From assembly GCF_018861315.1 (NCBI RefSeq), contig NZ_JAHLDL010000006.1, positions 115,421 to 179,420 of the forward strand: 64,000 bases of DNA, written 5' to 3'. The translations under genes were made by a program, and so were the position numbers. This stretch comes from Clostridium bowmanii. Its GTDB lineage: Bacteria; Bacillota; Clostridia; Clostridiales; Clostridiaceae. Shown here piece by piece: positions 25,087-34,646 of this stretch; the first letter of the stretch is position 1; the number at the start of each line of letters is the position of its first letter. Below the pieces are notes generated by a model. That model was not told the DNA's origin. It saw only the letters and a list, made by a program, of their open reading frames with translations, and ran no database searches.

Positions 25087-26751
25087 TTATGATTCTATTT
25101 TCCTTAGCATTCTTACACCTTTTGTACCTAGTAGATAATATAGTACTAAATCTAAAATTCCATATGAACCTACTATTAATGCAAATACAAACCATTTAGT
25201 TAATTCATACTTGATAACAATAAATACCGTAAGCGCACCTAAAGCTATACAAACAATCATACTAATCAGCACATTTAAATTCCTCTTAACTGCCTCCTGC
25301 TCTGTATCCCACTGAAGTTTAGGAAAATTCAAATCAATAAATATTCCTATAAAGGATGTAAATATTATTCCCAAAAGTCCAACTATAATCATTAATAAAA
25401 CTAAATCTAATGGTAACTTAAGTAATATTAAACCAATTATACTTATCGTAATCATAGCAGCTACTCCGAGTACTACCGCAGATAATACTTTTGCCATAAG
25501 CTGATCTTTATATTTCATAGGTATATATTTTAATATAAATAGATTTTTACCTTCTCTTGATATTGCAGTAGTTGCAATTGAATTACTACAAGATGAAAAA
25601 ACCATAAATACAAAAAAAACAGTTAATACTATGCCTGTACTTTTACCACTTTGTAAAAACCCAGTTAATTCCTTAAGCTGTCCTGAACCTCCCTTCTGAG
25701 CAAAAATTGGTACAAGTAAAAATAATGGCCATAAAAAATTCATAAGTACACAATTCATAAAATAAATTGGTGTTCTAAATAAAATCCTTAATTCTTTTAT
25801 TATATATATCTTTAGGGAAGAACTTTGTGTTGTATTTTTTATAAGTTCGTTACTACTGAGAGTCTTTCTCTTTGAGGATGTTTCAGATACTCCCATTACT
25901 CCTTTAAAATACAATACTTGGCCTAACAATATAAATATCATTACTGCAACCAGTGTTATGGCTATAAATAGAATTAGATTAATAACACCCTTAATATTAT
26001 TAGTATTAATCAAACTATTTACAGCTATCTTAGCACTTGGAAACATCTTTGTTACCAAATCAACTAGGGAGTTATTTCCCTTTGAAAACATTTCAGTAAT
26101 TTCTGATTGACTTAAATCTTGTGAGAATTTTTGAATATATATATTAATTCCTACACCAAGTCCCATAGCTATAAGCCCACCTACTAATCTAAACCGGTCC
26201 TTATTTTTTGCAATATTAGTAAATCTCATTATAATCATATTTATTACAGAAGCAATTACTAATGGTACTATAGGCAATAGTAAAAATATAACAACTCCAT
26301 AAATATAATACAATACCCCTCCACCACTCTTTAGCCCATAAGCAATTAATGTTGGAGCAAAAAATATGATTTCTGTCATGTATTCATAAATTAATACTAC
26401 AGTAAATTTAGCCCCCATAATATGCCACGGTTTAAAAGGTAGTGGTAATAAATTTTCTACATCCATAGAAAAGTAAAATATGCTCATAGCATAAAAAATG
26501 CCTAAGAAGAAAATAACAACGCAAACAACGGATAATCCAAATCCCAATATAACCGCTTCTTGACCAATTTGGTGTAATCCATCATAGGCCGCAAATATGA
26601 ACTCTCCAAATCCTATTGCCATGGGTGTGAATGCTAGTACTAAAAGTAGTGCAAGCAATAATCCCTTTATCTTCTTTTTATTTTTCTTGCTACTAGATGA
26701 TCCAGTTCCTGTTTTTAATAGCACCTTAGTTAGCGCTATAAATTTACTCAT
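25087..26751 (-). CDS. ABC-2 type transporter permease
   Basis: A 554-residue integral membrane protein with about twelve hydrophobic segments (for example LLLALLLVLAFTPMAI, AVILGFGLSVVCVVIFFLG, VVLGVAAMITISIIGLILL). ENLLPLPFKPWHIMGAKF is a cytoplasmic loop typical of this family of large exporter permeases. It overlaps the end of the ATPase gene upstream by eight bases, so the two form one exporter. The substrate cannot be told; such pairs often export peptides or give drug tolerance. Confidence 0.85.
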   Translation of the reverse strand: MSKFIALTKVLLKTGTGSSSSKKNKKKIKGLLLALLLVLAFTPMAIGFGEFIFAAYDGLHQIGQEAVILGFGLSVVCVVIFFLGIFYAMSIFYFSMDVENLLPLPFKPWHIMGAKFTVVLIYEYMTEIIFFAPTLIAYGLKSGGGVLYYIYGVVIFLLLPIVPLVIASVINMIIMRFTNIAKNKDRFRLVGGLIAMGLGVGINIYIQKFSQDLSQSEITEMFSKGNNSLVDLVTKMFPSAKIAVNSLINTNNIKGVINLILFIAITLVAVMIFILLGQVLYFKGVMGVSETSSKRKTLSSNELIKNTTQSSSLKIYIIKELRILFRTPIYFMNCVLMNFLWPLFLLVPIFAQKGGSGQLKELTGFLQSGKSTGIVLTVFFVFMVFSSCSNSIATTAISREGKNLFILKYIPMKYKDQLMAKVLSAVVLGVAAMITISIIGLILLKLPLDLVLLMIIVGLLGIIFTSFIGIFIDLNFPKLQWDTEQEAVKRNLNVLISMIVCIALGALTVFIVIKYELTKWFVFALIVGSYGILDLVLYYLLGTKGVRMLRKIES

Positions 26752-27469
26752 TTTCAGTCATCTCCAAGAAGATTTTTTCAAGGGATCCACTGGCTTTAAA
26801 ATGCTCCCTTAATTCATCTAGAGTTCCACAGAATAATATTTTCCCCTTGTTTATTACGGCTACCCTATCACATAGTTTTTCGGCTACCTCTAGCACATGA
26901 GTTGAAAAAAATACACTTTTCCCGTTATTTGCATGTTCTCTCATCATTTCTTTTAAAACATATGAAGATTTAGGATCAAGTCCAGTCATTGGTTCATCTA
27001 AAATCCACACTTCTGGTTCATGGAGGAGCACCCCCATAATGATAATTTTTTGTCTCATGCCGTGAGAATAACTTTGAATCTGGTCTGTTAGTGCATTATT
27101 CATTTCAAATCTATTTCCTAAGGCTTCAATTCTTTCTTTTCTTATAGTACTTGTCACCTCATAAATATCAGCCATAAAATTTAGATATTCAATGCCTTTA
27201 AGTCTTAAAAACATATCCGGATTATCTGGTACAAATCCAAATTGTTTTTTAGCCTCTAAGTCATTTTTTTCTATATCAATCCCATTAATAGTGATTTTTC
27301 CGCTATCAGCACTTAATATTCCTGTAATCATCTTTATGGTAGTAGTTTTACCTGCTCCATTGGGTCCCAAAAACCCAAATATTTCTCCATCCCTTATGGT
27401 TAGATTAATGTTGTCTACAGCCTTAATTTTGCCATTGTAACTTTTATTAACATTTGTAATTTCAATCAT
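26744..27469 (-). CDS. ABC transporter ATP-binding protein
   Basis: A 241-residue ATPase that powers the permease encoded next. Walker A is GPNGAGKT, the Q-loop lies in KQFGFVPDNPDMF, the signature is YSHGMRQK (a variant of LSGGQ), Walker B is VWILDEPMTGLDP, and the switch histidine is FFSTHVL. The spacing is that of the CcmA/NatA-like exporters. The start follows GCAGGAGGAT. A copy of the short palindromic repeat lies directly upstream. Confidence 0.93.
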   Translation of the reverse strand: MIEITNVNKSYNGKIKAVDNINLTIRDGEIFGFLGPNGAGKTTTIKMITGILSADSGKITINGIDIEKNDLEAKKQFGFVPDNPDMFLRLKGIEYLNFMADIYEVTSTIRKERIEALGNRFEMNNALTDQIQSYSHGMRQKIIIMGVLLHEPEVWILDEPMTGLDPKSSYVLKEMMREHANNGKSVFFSTHVLEVAEKLCDRVAVINKGKILFCGTLDELREHFKASGSLEKIFLEMTENE

Positions 27470-27483
27470 GTTTTATCCTCCTG

Positions 27484-27525
27484 CCTTTCTCTGGAGTAAA
27501 TAACAATAGGTAATTGTAATCCCCC
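27484..27525. repeat. Third copy of the short palindromic repeat
   Basis: TTTCTCTGGAGTA followed by AACAAT, a short spacer and AATTGT, then a C run. It matches the two copies at 22451-22538 and again lies just upstream of a minus-strand ribosome binding site. Confidence 0.6.
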
Positions 27526-27696
27526 ATTATTTTGCTCAGGTTTATTTACGTACTTATCTGTTTTTTACATTTAACAACTAATTAATATACATTTAATGAT
27601 ACCATACTTCTTATTTCCTTACAATATATGTTATCTCTCTTACTTATTATAGTATTAATTCCTTTTAAATTATCACTTAAGATACTAAAAAAATCG

Positions 27697-28242
27697 TTAA
27701 AAGAAAAACTTAGCTAGGTTAACTGCCATTATAATTGCTGTAATATCTGCTAGTATAGCTGCAAATAATGTATGCCTTATATTTTTTATATTTACCGCCC
27801 CAAAATAAACTGTCAAGGTATAAAAGATGGTCTCCGTTGACCCCATTATTATAGATGCCACCCGTCCTATGTAACTGTCTGCGCCATATTGTTTTATGAT
27901 GTCAGTAAATACTCCAAGAGCACCACTTCCAGAAAGAGGCTTTATTAAAACTAGAGGGACCACTTCAGGTGGGAGTCCAATAAAAACAACAACAGGCTTT
28001 ACTAAATAAATTAAAAAATCTAAAGCCCCGGAGGCTCTAAATACATTGACAGCTATAATCATAGCCAGAAGATATGGAAAAATTTTAAGACAAATATTTA
28101 TTCCCTCCTTGGCCCCTTCAACAAAACACTCATATACCTTTACCTTCTTAATAACTCCATATATTACCACAAATCCAATAATAATTGGAATTATACCCTT
28201 TAAAATATATGATATTAAATTACCTAAAATCAACCTATTCAC
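27697..28242 (-). CDS. spmB: Spore maturation protein B
   Basis: A 181-residue membrane protein of the nucleoside-recognition (Gate) family. Hydrophobic helices fill most of the length, with the conserved KPLSGSGALGVFTD and SIIMGSTETIFYTLTVYFG motifs. SpmA and SpmB are needed for proper spore core dehydration in Bacillus and Clostridium. The start read here is GTG with a poor ribosome binding site; a TTG nine bases inside, after AGGTG, is possible. It lies 42 bases after spmA on the same strand. Confidence 0.92.
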   Translation of the reverse strand: MNRLILGNLISYILKGIIPIIIGFVVIYGVIKKVKVYECFVEGAKEGINICLKIFPYLLAMIIAVNVFRASGALDFLIYLVKPVVVFIGLPPEVVPLVLIKPLSGSGALGVFTDIIKQYGADSYIGRVASIIMGSTETIFYTLTVYFGAVNIKNIRHTLFAAILADITAIIMAVNLAKFFF

Positions 28243-28284
28243 CTACCCTATCTAAATTTCAATATGAATATGCATGTATTTTCA

Positions 28285-28860
28285 TTAAAAATACCTTTGT
28301 AAAATTTTACAATAAACTACACCTAAAATTGCAGCAGTACCTGTGGCAATTATGGCCGGCAATATAATAATTGCTGGATTTTGAGAATTATAAGCTGCCC
28401 TTATAGATATAACCGTTGTTGGCAGAAACTGAATACAGGCAGCATTTAGCACTAAAAATAACGCCATATCATTACTAGCTGTATCTTTTTCACTATTTGT
28501 TTTTTGCATCTCCTCCATAGCTTTTATACCAAATGGTGTAGCTGCATTAGATAAACCCATCATATTTGCTGTTAAATTCATAGTAATACTGGACATTGCC
28601 TTCTGGGTTTTTCCATCCCCTTTAAATATAATTTTTAAAATTGGTTTAAGTACCACTGCCAACTTATCAGTTAGTCCACTTTTTTCAGCAATTTTCATTA
28701 TCCCACACCAAAGACACATCATTCCAACCAGGCCTATTACAAGTTCCACAGCACCAGATGTAGAAGAAACAACAGCCTTTGATAAAATTTCTCCTTTTCC
28801 TGTAAAAATGCCAATAATTATCCCTAAGAATAAGATTAAAAACCAGATAATATTTATCAT
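28285..28860 (-). CDS. spmA: Spore maturation protein A
   Basis: A 191-residue membrane protein, partner of SpmB. The motifs SKAVVSSTSGAVELVIGLVG, MCLWCGIMKIAEKSGL, SITMNLTANMMGLSNAATPFG and LNAACIQFLPTTVISIRA are typical. It acts in the forespore membrane in spore core dehydration. The ATG follows CTAGGAGGAAA. The spmA-spmB order is the conserved one. Confidence 0.94.
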   Translation of the reverse strand: MINIIWFLILFLGIIIGIFTGKGEILSKAVVSSTSGAVELVIGLVGMMCLWCGIMKIAEKSGLTDKLAVVLKPILKIIFKGDGKTQKAMSSITMNLTANMMGLSNAATPFGIKAMEEMQKTNSEKDTASNDMALFLVLNAACIQFLPTTVISIRAAYNSQNPAIIILPAIIATGTAAILGVVYCKILQRYF

Positions 28861-29070
28861 ATTTTTTCCTCCTAGAATTTAAATTAACCATCGCCTTTAG
28901 TCCTGTAATATTAATATATATGTATTTATTTCTCTATAATTGCCTATATTAATATTTTATTAATTTCACCTATTAATAGTTAATTCGTTACACAGACTAT
29001 AATAAAAACACTTTTTGTGTTATTATTTTCTTGTTGAATATATAATTAACGATAAAAAAGGAGTTACTTT

Positions 29071-29928
29071 ATGATTAATATACCTTTCTTAAATTCTAGT
29101 GTTTTTACACTTCTTTATTATTTTATTATCTATTCTTTTATGGGTTGGTGTCTTGAAACAGTCTATGCTACAATAAAGAAAAAAGAATTTGTTAATAGAG
29201 GATTCCTTCATGGTCCATTTTGTCCTATTTATGGGTTTGGAACTTTGGCAATAATTGTTTTGCTAGAACCTATAAAGGCTAATTATCTATTTCTTTTTTT
29301 AGGTTCAGTATTTACGACTTCTACTCTAGAATATATAACAGGATACATTCTAGAAACTGCATTCAATAGCACTTGGTGGGATTACAGTGAAGAGCCCTTT
29401 AATCTTCATGGAAGGATTTGCTTATCATTCTCTATTATATGGGGAATTGTTTCCATGTTTGTTTTGAAGGTAGTTCATCCATACATTGTTTATCTAGTAA
29501 ATCTAATACCACCTAAACCCGGCATAATACTTTTCTATATTATGCTTGTATATTTCATTGTTGACTTTACGATTACTGTAATTACAATATTTAAATTAAG
29601 GTCCATGCTAACTCAGTTAAATACAGCATATACAGAACTAACTGATAAACTTTCAGAGTTTAAATTGAATTTAGGGAATACTAGAGATATATCCGAACTT
29701 AAAATCAGATTGGATGGATTAATCGAAAGCGCTGAAATGAAAGTTAGTAAAAAGAAGTCTGAAGTTGAAAACATAATAAAAGAGTTAAAAATAAAATATG
29801 ATTCCTTATTTATTAGAAAATATCCTGATTATTCCAGACTTATAAAAGCTTTTCCTGACTTAAAATTTAAGGGTTTAGATTCTATTTTGAAGGATTTTAA
29901 AAATAAAGTTTATAAGAATAAAAAATAG
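29071..29928 (+). CDS. Putative ABC transporter permease, CmpB-type (PF06541-like)
   Basis: A 285-residue membrane protein. The first 190 residues have about five membrane helices and the family motifs FIIYSFMGWCLETVYA, VNRGFLHGPFCPIYGFG, TSTLEYITGYILE and WWDYSEEPFNLHGRICL. The remaining 95 residues are a charged helical, probably coiled-coil, tail facing the cytoplasm. Despite the family name no ATPase partner is next to it, so transport is unproven. It is followed by a small coiled-coil gene 24 bases on, in one operon. Confidence 0.82.
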   Translation: MINIPFLNSSVFTLLYYFIIYSFMGWCLETVYATIKKKEFVNRGFLHGPFCPIYGFGTLAIIVLLEPIKANYLFLFLGSVFTTSTLEYITGYILETAFNSTWWDYSEEPFNLHGRICLSFSIIWGIVSMFVLKVVHPYIVYLVNLIPPKPGIILFYIMLVYFIVDFTITVITIFKLRSMLTQLNTAYTELTDKLSEFKLNLGNTRDISELKIRLDGLIESAEMKVSKKKSEVENIIKELKIKYDSLFIRKYPDYSRLIKAFPDLKFKGLDSILKDFKNKVYKNKK

Positions 29929-29952
29929 TATAATTTAAAGGAGATTAAAAAA

Positions 29953-30138
29953 ATGATCGAAGATAATATAAAATTAGCACAAAAGGGTATCGATGATGCA
30001 TTAGAGACTATAGAGGCTCTAGAGAAAACTATAAAAGAAACTCCTCTTTCAAAAAATACATTAAAAGAAAGCTTCTATACTCTTTCTAAAAAAGTTGATG
30101 AGATTGAAGATATATTGAAAAATGAGGGTATACTGTAG
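29953..30138 (+). CDS. Small coiled-coil protein of unknown function
   Basis: A 61-residue, almost wholly helical protein with heptad-like spacing (IKLAQKGIDDALETIEALEKTIKE, then LSKKVDEIEDILKN). No known family was recognised. An AAAGGAGAT site precedes the ATG and a strong terminator follows, so it is a genuine gene co-transcribed with the CmpB-type membrane protein, whose coiled-coil tail it might bind. Confidence 0.7.
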   Translation: MIEDNIKLAQKGIDDALETIEALEKTIKETPLSKNTLKESFYTLSKKVDEIEDILKNEGIL

Positions 30139-30177
30139 TTTTCCTATAAAACTATATAGATCACATTTAACTATTGA

Positions 30178-30238
30178 ATAATAAAAGCACCTTATTTCCA
30201 AATACACTATATATTCGGAAATAAGGTGCTTTTATTAT
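30178..30238 (+). terminator. Strong bidirectional terminator
   Basis: A stem of more than 20 bases (ATAATAAAAGCACCTTATTTCC with its complement) lies between convergent genes. Confidence 0.9.
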
Positions 30239-30290
30239 ATTAATCCCAAGTCATACATTTTACAAATTATAACTTGGTTATCTTCATTCC

Positions 30291-31028
30291 TTAATAATTA
30301 ACTTCTTCTAAAAATAATCCTTTAGCTGGTGCAATATGTCCAGCATATTTTCTTTCTTTTTTATCTAGAATTTCACTGATATCAGATACAGTTTTTTCAC
30401 CCAGTCCAACTTCAACAAGAGTTCCAACTATGATCCTTACCATATTTTTCATAAACCCATTTCCTTGAACACTAATTTCTATGTTTCCATCCTCTTTTAC
30501 AATGTTTATAGTGTAAATATTTCTAACAGTAGATTTTTTCTTAGTTTTAAGAGTTGTAAAACTTTGAAAATTATGTTCTCCTATTAAGATCTCTGATGCT
30601 TTTATCATATTTTCAATATTTAGAGATTGCGGTATATGATACTCATATTTTCTATTAAATACATTGTGCTCTCTATTATTACAAATGTTGTAAACATATT
30701 TTTTAACCTTAGCATTATATCTAGCATGGAAATTCAAATCCATTTCTTGTACTGATTTAACCACAATGTCTTCTGGTAAATACTCGTAGCAATAACTACG
30801 GATTTTGTGATCTGACATAGAACATTCCGTTCTAAAATTTGCAACTTGATTTGTTGCATGTACCCCTGCATCCGTTCTACCCGAAGCCGTAATTTCAATA
30901 TTTTCTCCTGCCATCTTACTTAAAACAGTTTCTATTTTGTGTTGTATTGTATTGTCACTATCTCCAAGTCTTTGCCATCCCTTATACTTAGTACCATCAT
31001 ATTCTATTACAATTTTAATATTTCTCAT
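30291..31028 (-). CDS. truA: tRNA pseudouridine(38-40) synthase
   Basis: A 245-residue enzyme that makes pseudouridine at positions 38-40 of tRNA anticodon stems. It has KIVIEYDGTKYKGWQ, the catalytic aspartate in SGRTDAGVHA, ARYNAKVKKYVYNI and NGFMKNMVRIIVGTLVEVG, all conserved in TruA. The length is normal. It is a single gene on the minus strand, upstream of a convergent terminator. Confidence 0.95.
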   Translation of the reverse strand: MRNIKIVIEYDGTKYKGWQRLGDSDNTIQHKIETVLSKMAGENIEITASGRTDAGVHATNQVANFRTECSMSDHKIRSYCYEYLPEDIVVKSVQEMDLNFHARYNAKVKKYVYNICNNREHNVFNRKYEYHIPQSLNIENMIKASEILIGEHNFQSFTTLKTKKKSTVRNIYTINIVKEDGNIEISVQGNGFMKNMVRIIVGTLVEVGLGEKTVSDISEILDKKERKYAGHIAPAKGLFLEEVNY

Positions 31029-31123
31029 AATTATTATTTATCCTACTTTCTATTTTAGAGTTTGATCTAATATTTTAACTATTTTTTTTATTACATACTT
31101 TATATTATATACATATATCACAA

Positions 31124-32662
31124 TTAGTAAAACATCCCGTATAAAATAATTCTTAACTTTGATAGTGCTGAATGAATTTTCACAATAGGATACCTTGTTT
31201 CTGTATTTAAAATAATCTTACGCTTTACTATTGACCACTTATTTAACTTCCAAGTTATTTTTAAATCCACCGCACTTTTTCTAATTGCTTTTCTTTCTCT
31301 TTCACTACCATCATAAAATACTACAAAATCAAATTCTGCATCCTCACTATCAAATTCTGCATCAAATTTTTCAATAATGCTATTAGGCGAAAGTAACAAT
31401 CTACCTGCTTTAGGTTCTAATTTGAAATTAAGTCCTTTCTTATTGTTTGAACATAAATAGGACTTATAAATTAGTTCACTGCAAAACAGTGCATTATCAG
31501 TCATAATATCAAAATTATAATCATATAACTTCCCTAAATATTCAAAAGCTGTAAATAGTGCTTTTAGTTTATCATCTTTAGATAGTTTAGGGCGTAATGC
31601 AGAAAAATAATCAACTTTTGCAATAGCATCTAGAGGATTTATTACCACACCAGGAGCAATAACTTCTATAATATATTGTCTATTGGTTTCACCTTTATCG
31701 CATAAGATATCATATACTTTAGGATAAACCTTTTTTACGTAATCTGACACGCACAAAAAATCCCCTAATGGCATGTCCACAAAATAATCATCTAGCACCC
31801 CTAACTCGCCTATATAAATAGCAGAATGAGTCCAAAATCCTGGCAATCCTAGGTTGGTTAGTTGATAATTATTTCTCTTTAAAAGCACATCGCCTGGTTG
31901 CAACTCACCTTTGATAATATTAATATCTTCATTACTAACATACTTCTGTTTTCTACTAGAATAATCAACTCCAGTAATACTTATAGCAACCCACTTTTGA
32001 AATGGGAACCAAAAATCAAATACATTTTTTCCAAAGAAATCAATCATATTATTAAAAACGATATTTCTATGATTTTTAACAAGTTTTATAAGATTCAAAT
32101 AATTATCACTTGCATAATCTAATAGTTTTTTTTCACTTTCATAGCTTTCATACTCATAGACTTCATAACAATTTAGCATGAAATAAAAATAATGCTTATT
32201 TCTAAACAAAGATATCATTTGAGAAATTTCTGTGATTTCTTGTGTAATGTAATAATACTGTTTTTTATTAATATTATATTCGGACCTACTTTCGTTAAGC
32301 ATTGACTCCAAATACTTGTTTTTGTCTATAATATTAGCTAATAATACAGAGTTTTTACGTATTGCTATTGTTGAAGCATAAATTAACAACACATTTTTAA
32401 ATTTAGTATGTGAATCTTCCCTATGCTTTAATTTAAGTTCATTTTTATATTTTTGCCTAATTTCATTCAATCCATTATAGCATCCTACATAACTAACCCA
32501 TTTATCTAATATATTTTGTTTATCACCTAGGGACATATTTTGAATATCAGAATTAAACAGGTCTTTGTTTTTCTGGATTTCATTCACTATATGCTCCAAT
32601 TCTTTTATAAGTTTTAAGGACTGGTTTATTTCCTCATCAACTGTTCTATGAACTAAGCCCAT
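31124..32662 (-). CDS. YiiX/YebB-like permuted NlpC/P60 hydrolase
   Basis: A protein of about 512 residues. The N-terminal 230 residues are helical and of unknown role. The C-terminal half carries the permuted papain-like domain: LQPGDVLLKRNN, the histidine in GFWTHSAIYIG and the cysteine in DNALFCSELIYKSY. Such enzymes are thought to cleave amide or lipid-amide bonds; the substrate is unknown. A duplicated acidic stretch, EFDAEFDSEDAEFD, is encoded by a short direct repeat near 31336-31373. The ATG after GGGGGAT is preferred to one fifteen bases upstream with no site. Confidence 0.82.
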   Translation of the reverse strand: MGLVHRTVDEEINQSLKLIKELEHIVNEIQKNKDLFNSDIQNMSLGDKQNILDKWVSYVGCYNGLNEIRQKYKNELKLKHREDSHTKFKNVLLIYASTIAIRKNSVLLANIIDKNKYLESMLNESRSEYNINKKQYYYITQEITEISQMISLFRNKHYFYFMLNCYEVYEYESYESEKKLLDYASDNYLNLIKLVKNHRNIVFNNMIDFFGKNVFDFWFPFQKWVAISITGVDYSSRKQKYVSNEDINIIKGELQPGDVLLKRNNYQLTNLGLPGFWTHSAIYIGELGVLDDYFVDMPLGDFLCVSDYVKKVYPKVYDILCDKGETNRQYIIEVIAPGVVINPLDAIAKVDYFSALRPKLSKDDKLKALFTAFEYLGKLYDYNFDIMTDNALFCSELIYKSYLCSNNKKGLNFKLEPKAGRLLLSPNSIIEKFDAEFDSEDAEFDFVVFYDGSERERKAIRKSAVDLKITWKLNKWSIVKRKIILNTETRYPIVKIHSALSKLRIILYGMFY

Positions 32663-32880
32663 ACCCTTATCCCCCATAAATTCACTTTAGTAATTCATAG
32701 TTATTATACCATAGAACTCGCTGTTACTTTACTAATATAAATTATAAAATCGAAATATTTCTAATTAACTCAAGAAAATTTCTAGTAAAAACATGGATAT
32801 TTTCGTTTATATGTTTTTTTATGCATTTTTATATGTATACTATAACTATTATATATAATGAATTTTTTTTGGAGGTTCTT

Positions 32881-34335
32881 ATGTTTACAAGCGAACTATT
32901 ATTACGTTTTTTTAATCTATTATTTTTTATTAATATTTTTTTCGCCATAGCCGTTGTATTTATTGAGCGAAAAAATCCTGCAAGCACTTGGACTTGGCTT
33001 ATGGTCTTACTATTTTTACCTAGTGTTGGGTTTATTTTATACTTATTTCTTGGTCAAAATCTAAAAAAGAAAAAACTATTTTCTCTAAAAAAAGGAGAAA
33101 AAGAAAATCTCACCTCAATCATCGACAAACAAAAGGAATTTTTAAATAATGAAGATTTAATTAAAACTAATCCATTTTTAAACAAATATTCTGATATGAT
33201 GGAGCTTAACCTTTGTAGTGATAATGCCTTTTACACTAATAATAACCATGTAACTGTATTTATAGATGGAAAGTCAAAATTTGATCAACTCAAAAAAAAC
33301 CTAGAGGATGCAACTGTATATATTCATATGGAGTATTATATATTTAATAATGATATCTTAGGAAAATGTATTCTTGAAATCCTATGTAGAAAAGCTGAAC
33401 AAGGAGTAGAGGTAAAATTACTCTATGATGGTATGGGTTGCCTTAAGGTTCCCAAATCATTTTTTGCTTCTTTAACTGCAGCCGGCGGAAAAATTGCTTG
33501 TTTCTTTCCACCCTTTCTCCCTTATATAAATCTTAGAGTAAACTTTAGAAATCATCGTAAAATTTGCACAATTGATGCTAAGTATGCCTTTATAGGTGGT
33601 TTTAATATTGGAGATGAATATTTAGGACACTCTAAACGATTTGGCTTTTGGAGAGATACACATTTATTCATACAAGGAGATGCAATAGATGCACTAGAAT
33701 TGCACTTCCTAATGGATTGGAGATTTGCTGCCAATGAAGATTCCGTTTTTGATAGTAAGTATTTTCCTCACAGACCTCACCTTGGTAGAACCGGTCTTCA
33801 AATGGTTTCAAGTGGTCCTGATTCCACTTTCAATTCTATTAAAAATGGATATTTAAAAATGATCAGTAAGGCTGAAAAGAATATTTATATAGAAACTCCT
33901 TATTTTATTCCAGATGACAGTATCTTAGAGGCTTTAAGAATAGCATCACTATCTGGAGTAGATGTTCGTATAATTATACCTAGTAAACCTGATCATCCCT
34001 TTGTGTATTGGGCTTCCACTTCATATATGGGAGATCTACTAGATTCTGGTGTCAAATGTTATACCTACACTAAAGGCTTTCTTCATAGCAAGTTTCTTTC
34101 CATTGATGGATCAATAAGCTCTGTAGGCACTGCTAATCTAGATATTAGAAGCTTTACTTTGAACTTTGAAATCAATGCTTTTATATATGATAAAGAAATA
34201 ACCTCTAAGTTAGACGGCTTTTTTAATGATGATCTAAATTTCTGCGATGAGCTAACTCTAGAAAAATATACAAACAGAAGTTTTATTGTTAAGATTAAGG
34301 AATCTGTTTCAAGATTACTCTCTCCCTTACTATAA
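32881..34335 (+). CDS. cls: Cardiolipin synthase
   Basis: A 484-residue membrane enzyme that makes cardiolipin from phosphatidylglycerol. Two N-terminal membrane helices (ELLLRFFNLLFFINIFFAIAVV and TWTWLMVLLFLPSVGFILYLFLG) precede two phospholipase D HKD motifs, NHRKICTIDAKYAFIGGFN and LHSKFLSIDGSISSVGTAN. The start is the ATG after TTGGAGGTTC; a longer open frame adds 20 residues without a site. Confidence 0.95.
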   Translation: MFTSELLLRFFNLLFFINIFFAIAVVFIERKNPASTWTWLMVLLFLPSVGFILYLFLGQNLKKKKLFSLKKGEKENLTSIIDKQKEFLNNEDLIKTNPFLNKYSDMMELNLCSDNAFYTNNNHVTVFIDGKSKFDQLKKNLEDATVYIHMEYYIFNNDILGKCILEILCRKAEQGVEVKLLYDGMGCLKVPKSFFASLTAAGGKIACFFPPFLPYINLRVNFRNHRKICTIDAKYAFIGGFNIGDEYLGHSKRFGFWRDTHLFIQGDAIDALELHFLMDWRFAANEDSVFDSKYFPHRPHLGRTGLQMVSSGPDSTFNSIKNGYLKMISKAEKNIYIETPYFIPDDSILEALRIASLSGVDVRIIIPSKPDHPFVYWASTSYMGDLLDSGVKCYTYTKGFLHSKFLSIDGSISSVGTANLDIRSFTLNFEINAFIYDKEITSKLDGFFNDDLNFCDELTLEKYTNRSFIVKIKESVSRLLSPLL

Positions 34336-34340
34336 AAATA

Positions 34341-34533
34341 AAAGAAAGTATATATTACTACAACTTCTGTTGGCTGCGCTAAGTAATTCTAAACTGATTT
34401 TAATGAAAGATGCTAAAAAGTGCAAACTCGCAAAAGCTCAAACATGCACTTTTCTTAACGCATCTCCCATTAAAATCATTTAAGAATTACTAGAGCTTGC
34501 TCAAATGAAGTTTACGTAATATATACTTTCTTT
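34341..34533. repeat. Long inverted repeat with perfect 17-base ends (element B)
   Basis: The ends 34341-34357 and 34517-34533 are perfect 17-base complements. Inside, TAATTCTAAACTGATTTTAAT (34384-34403) faces ATTAAAATCATTTAAGAATTA, and AAAAGTGCA faces TGCACTTTT at the centre, so nearly all of the 193 bases fold into one hairpin. It shares inner sequence with element A. It begins just after the cls stop codon. Confidence 0.72.
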
Positions 34534-34646
34534 ACCGTGTAAAGAATAAATTCTCCCTACGGTTCTGTATAAACGTTATCCACAGACACTTCCGCAAACT
34601 GTTTCCTATATAATATTAAATCAGTATCTTCAGCGATGAGATGTTG

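Noticed and set aside
34576..34584. A single perfect DnaA box
   Set aside because: One box alone after element B is expected by chance.
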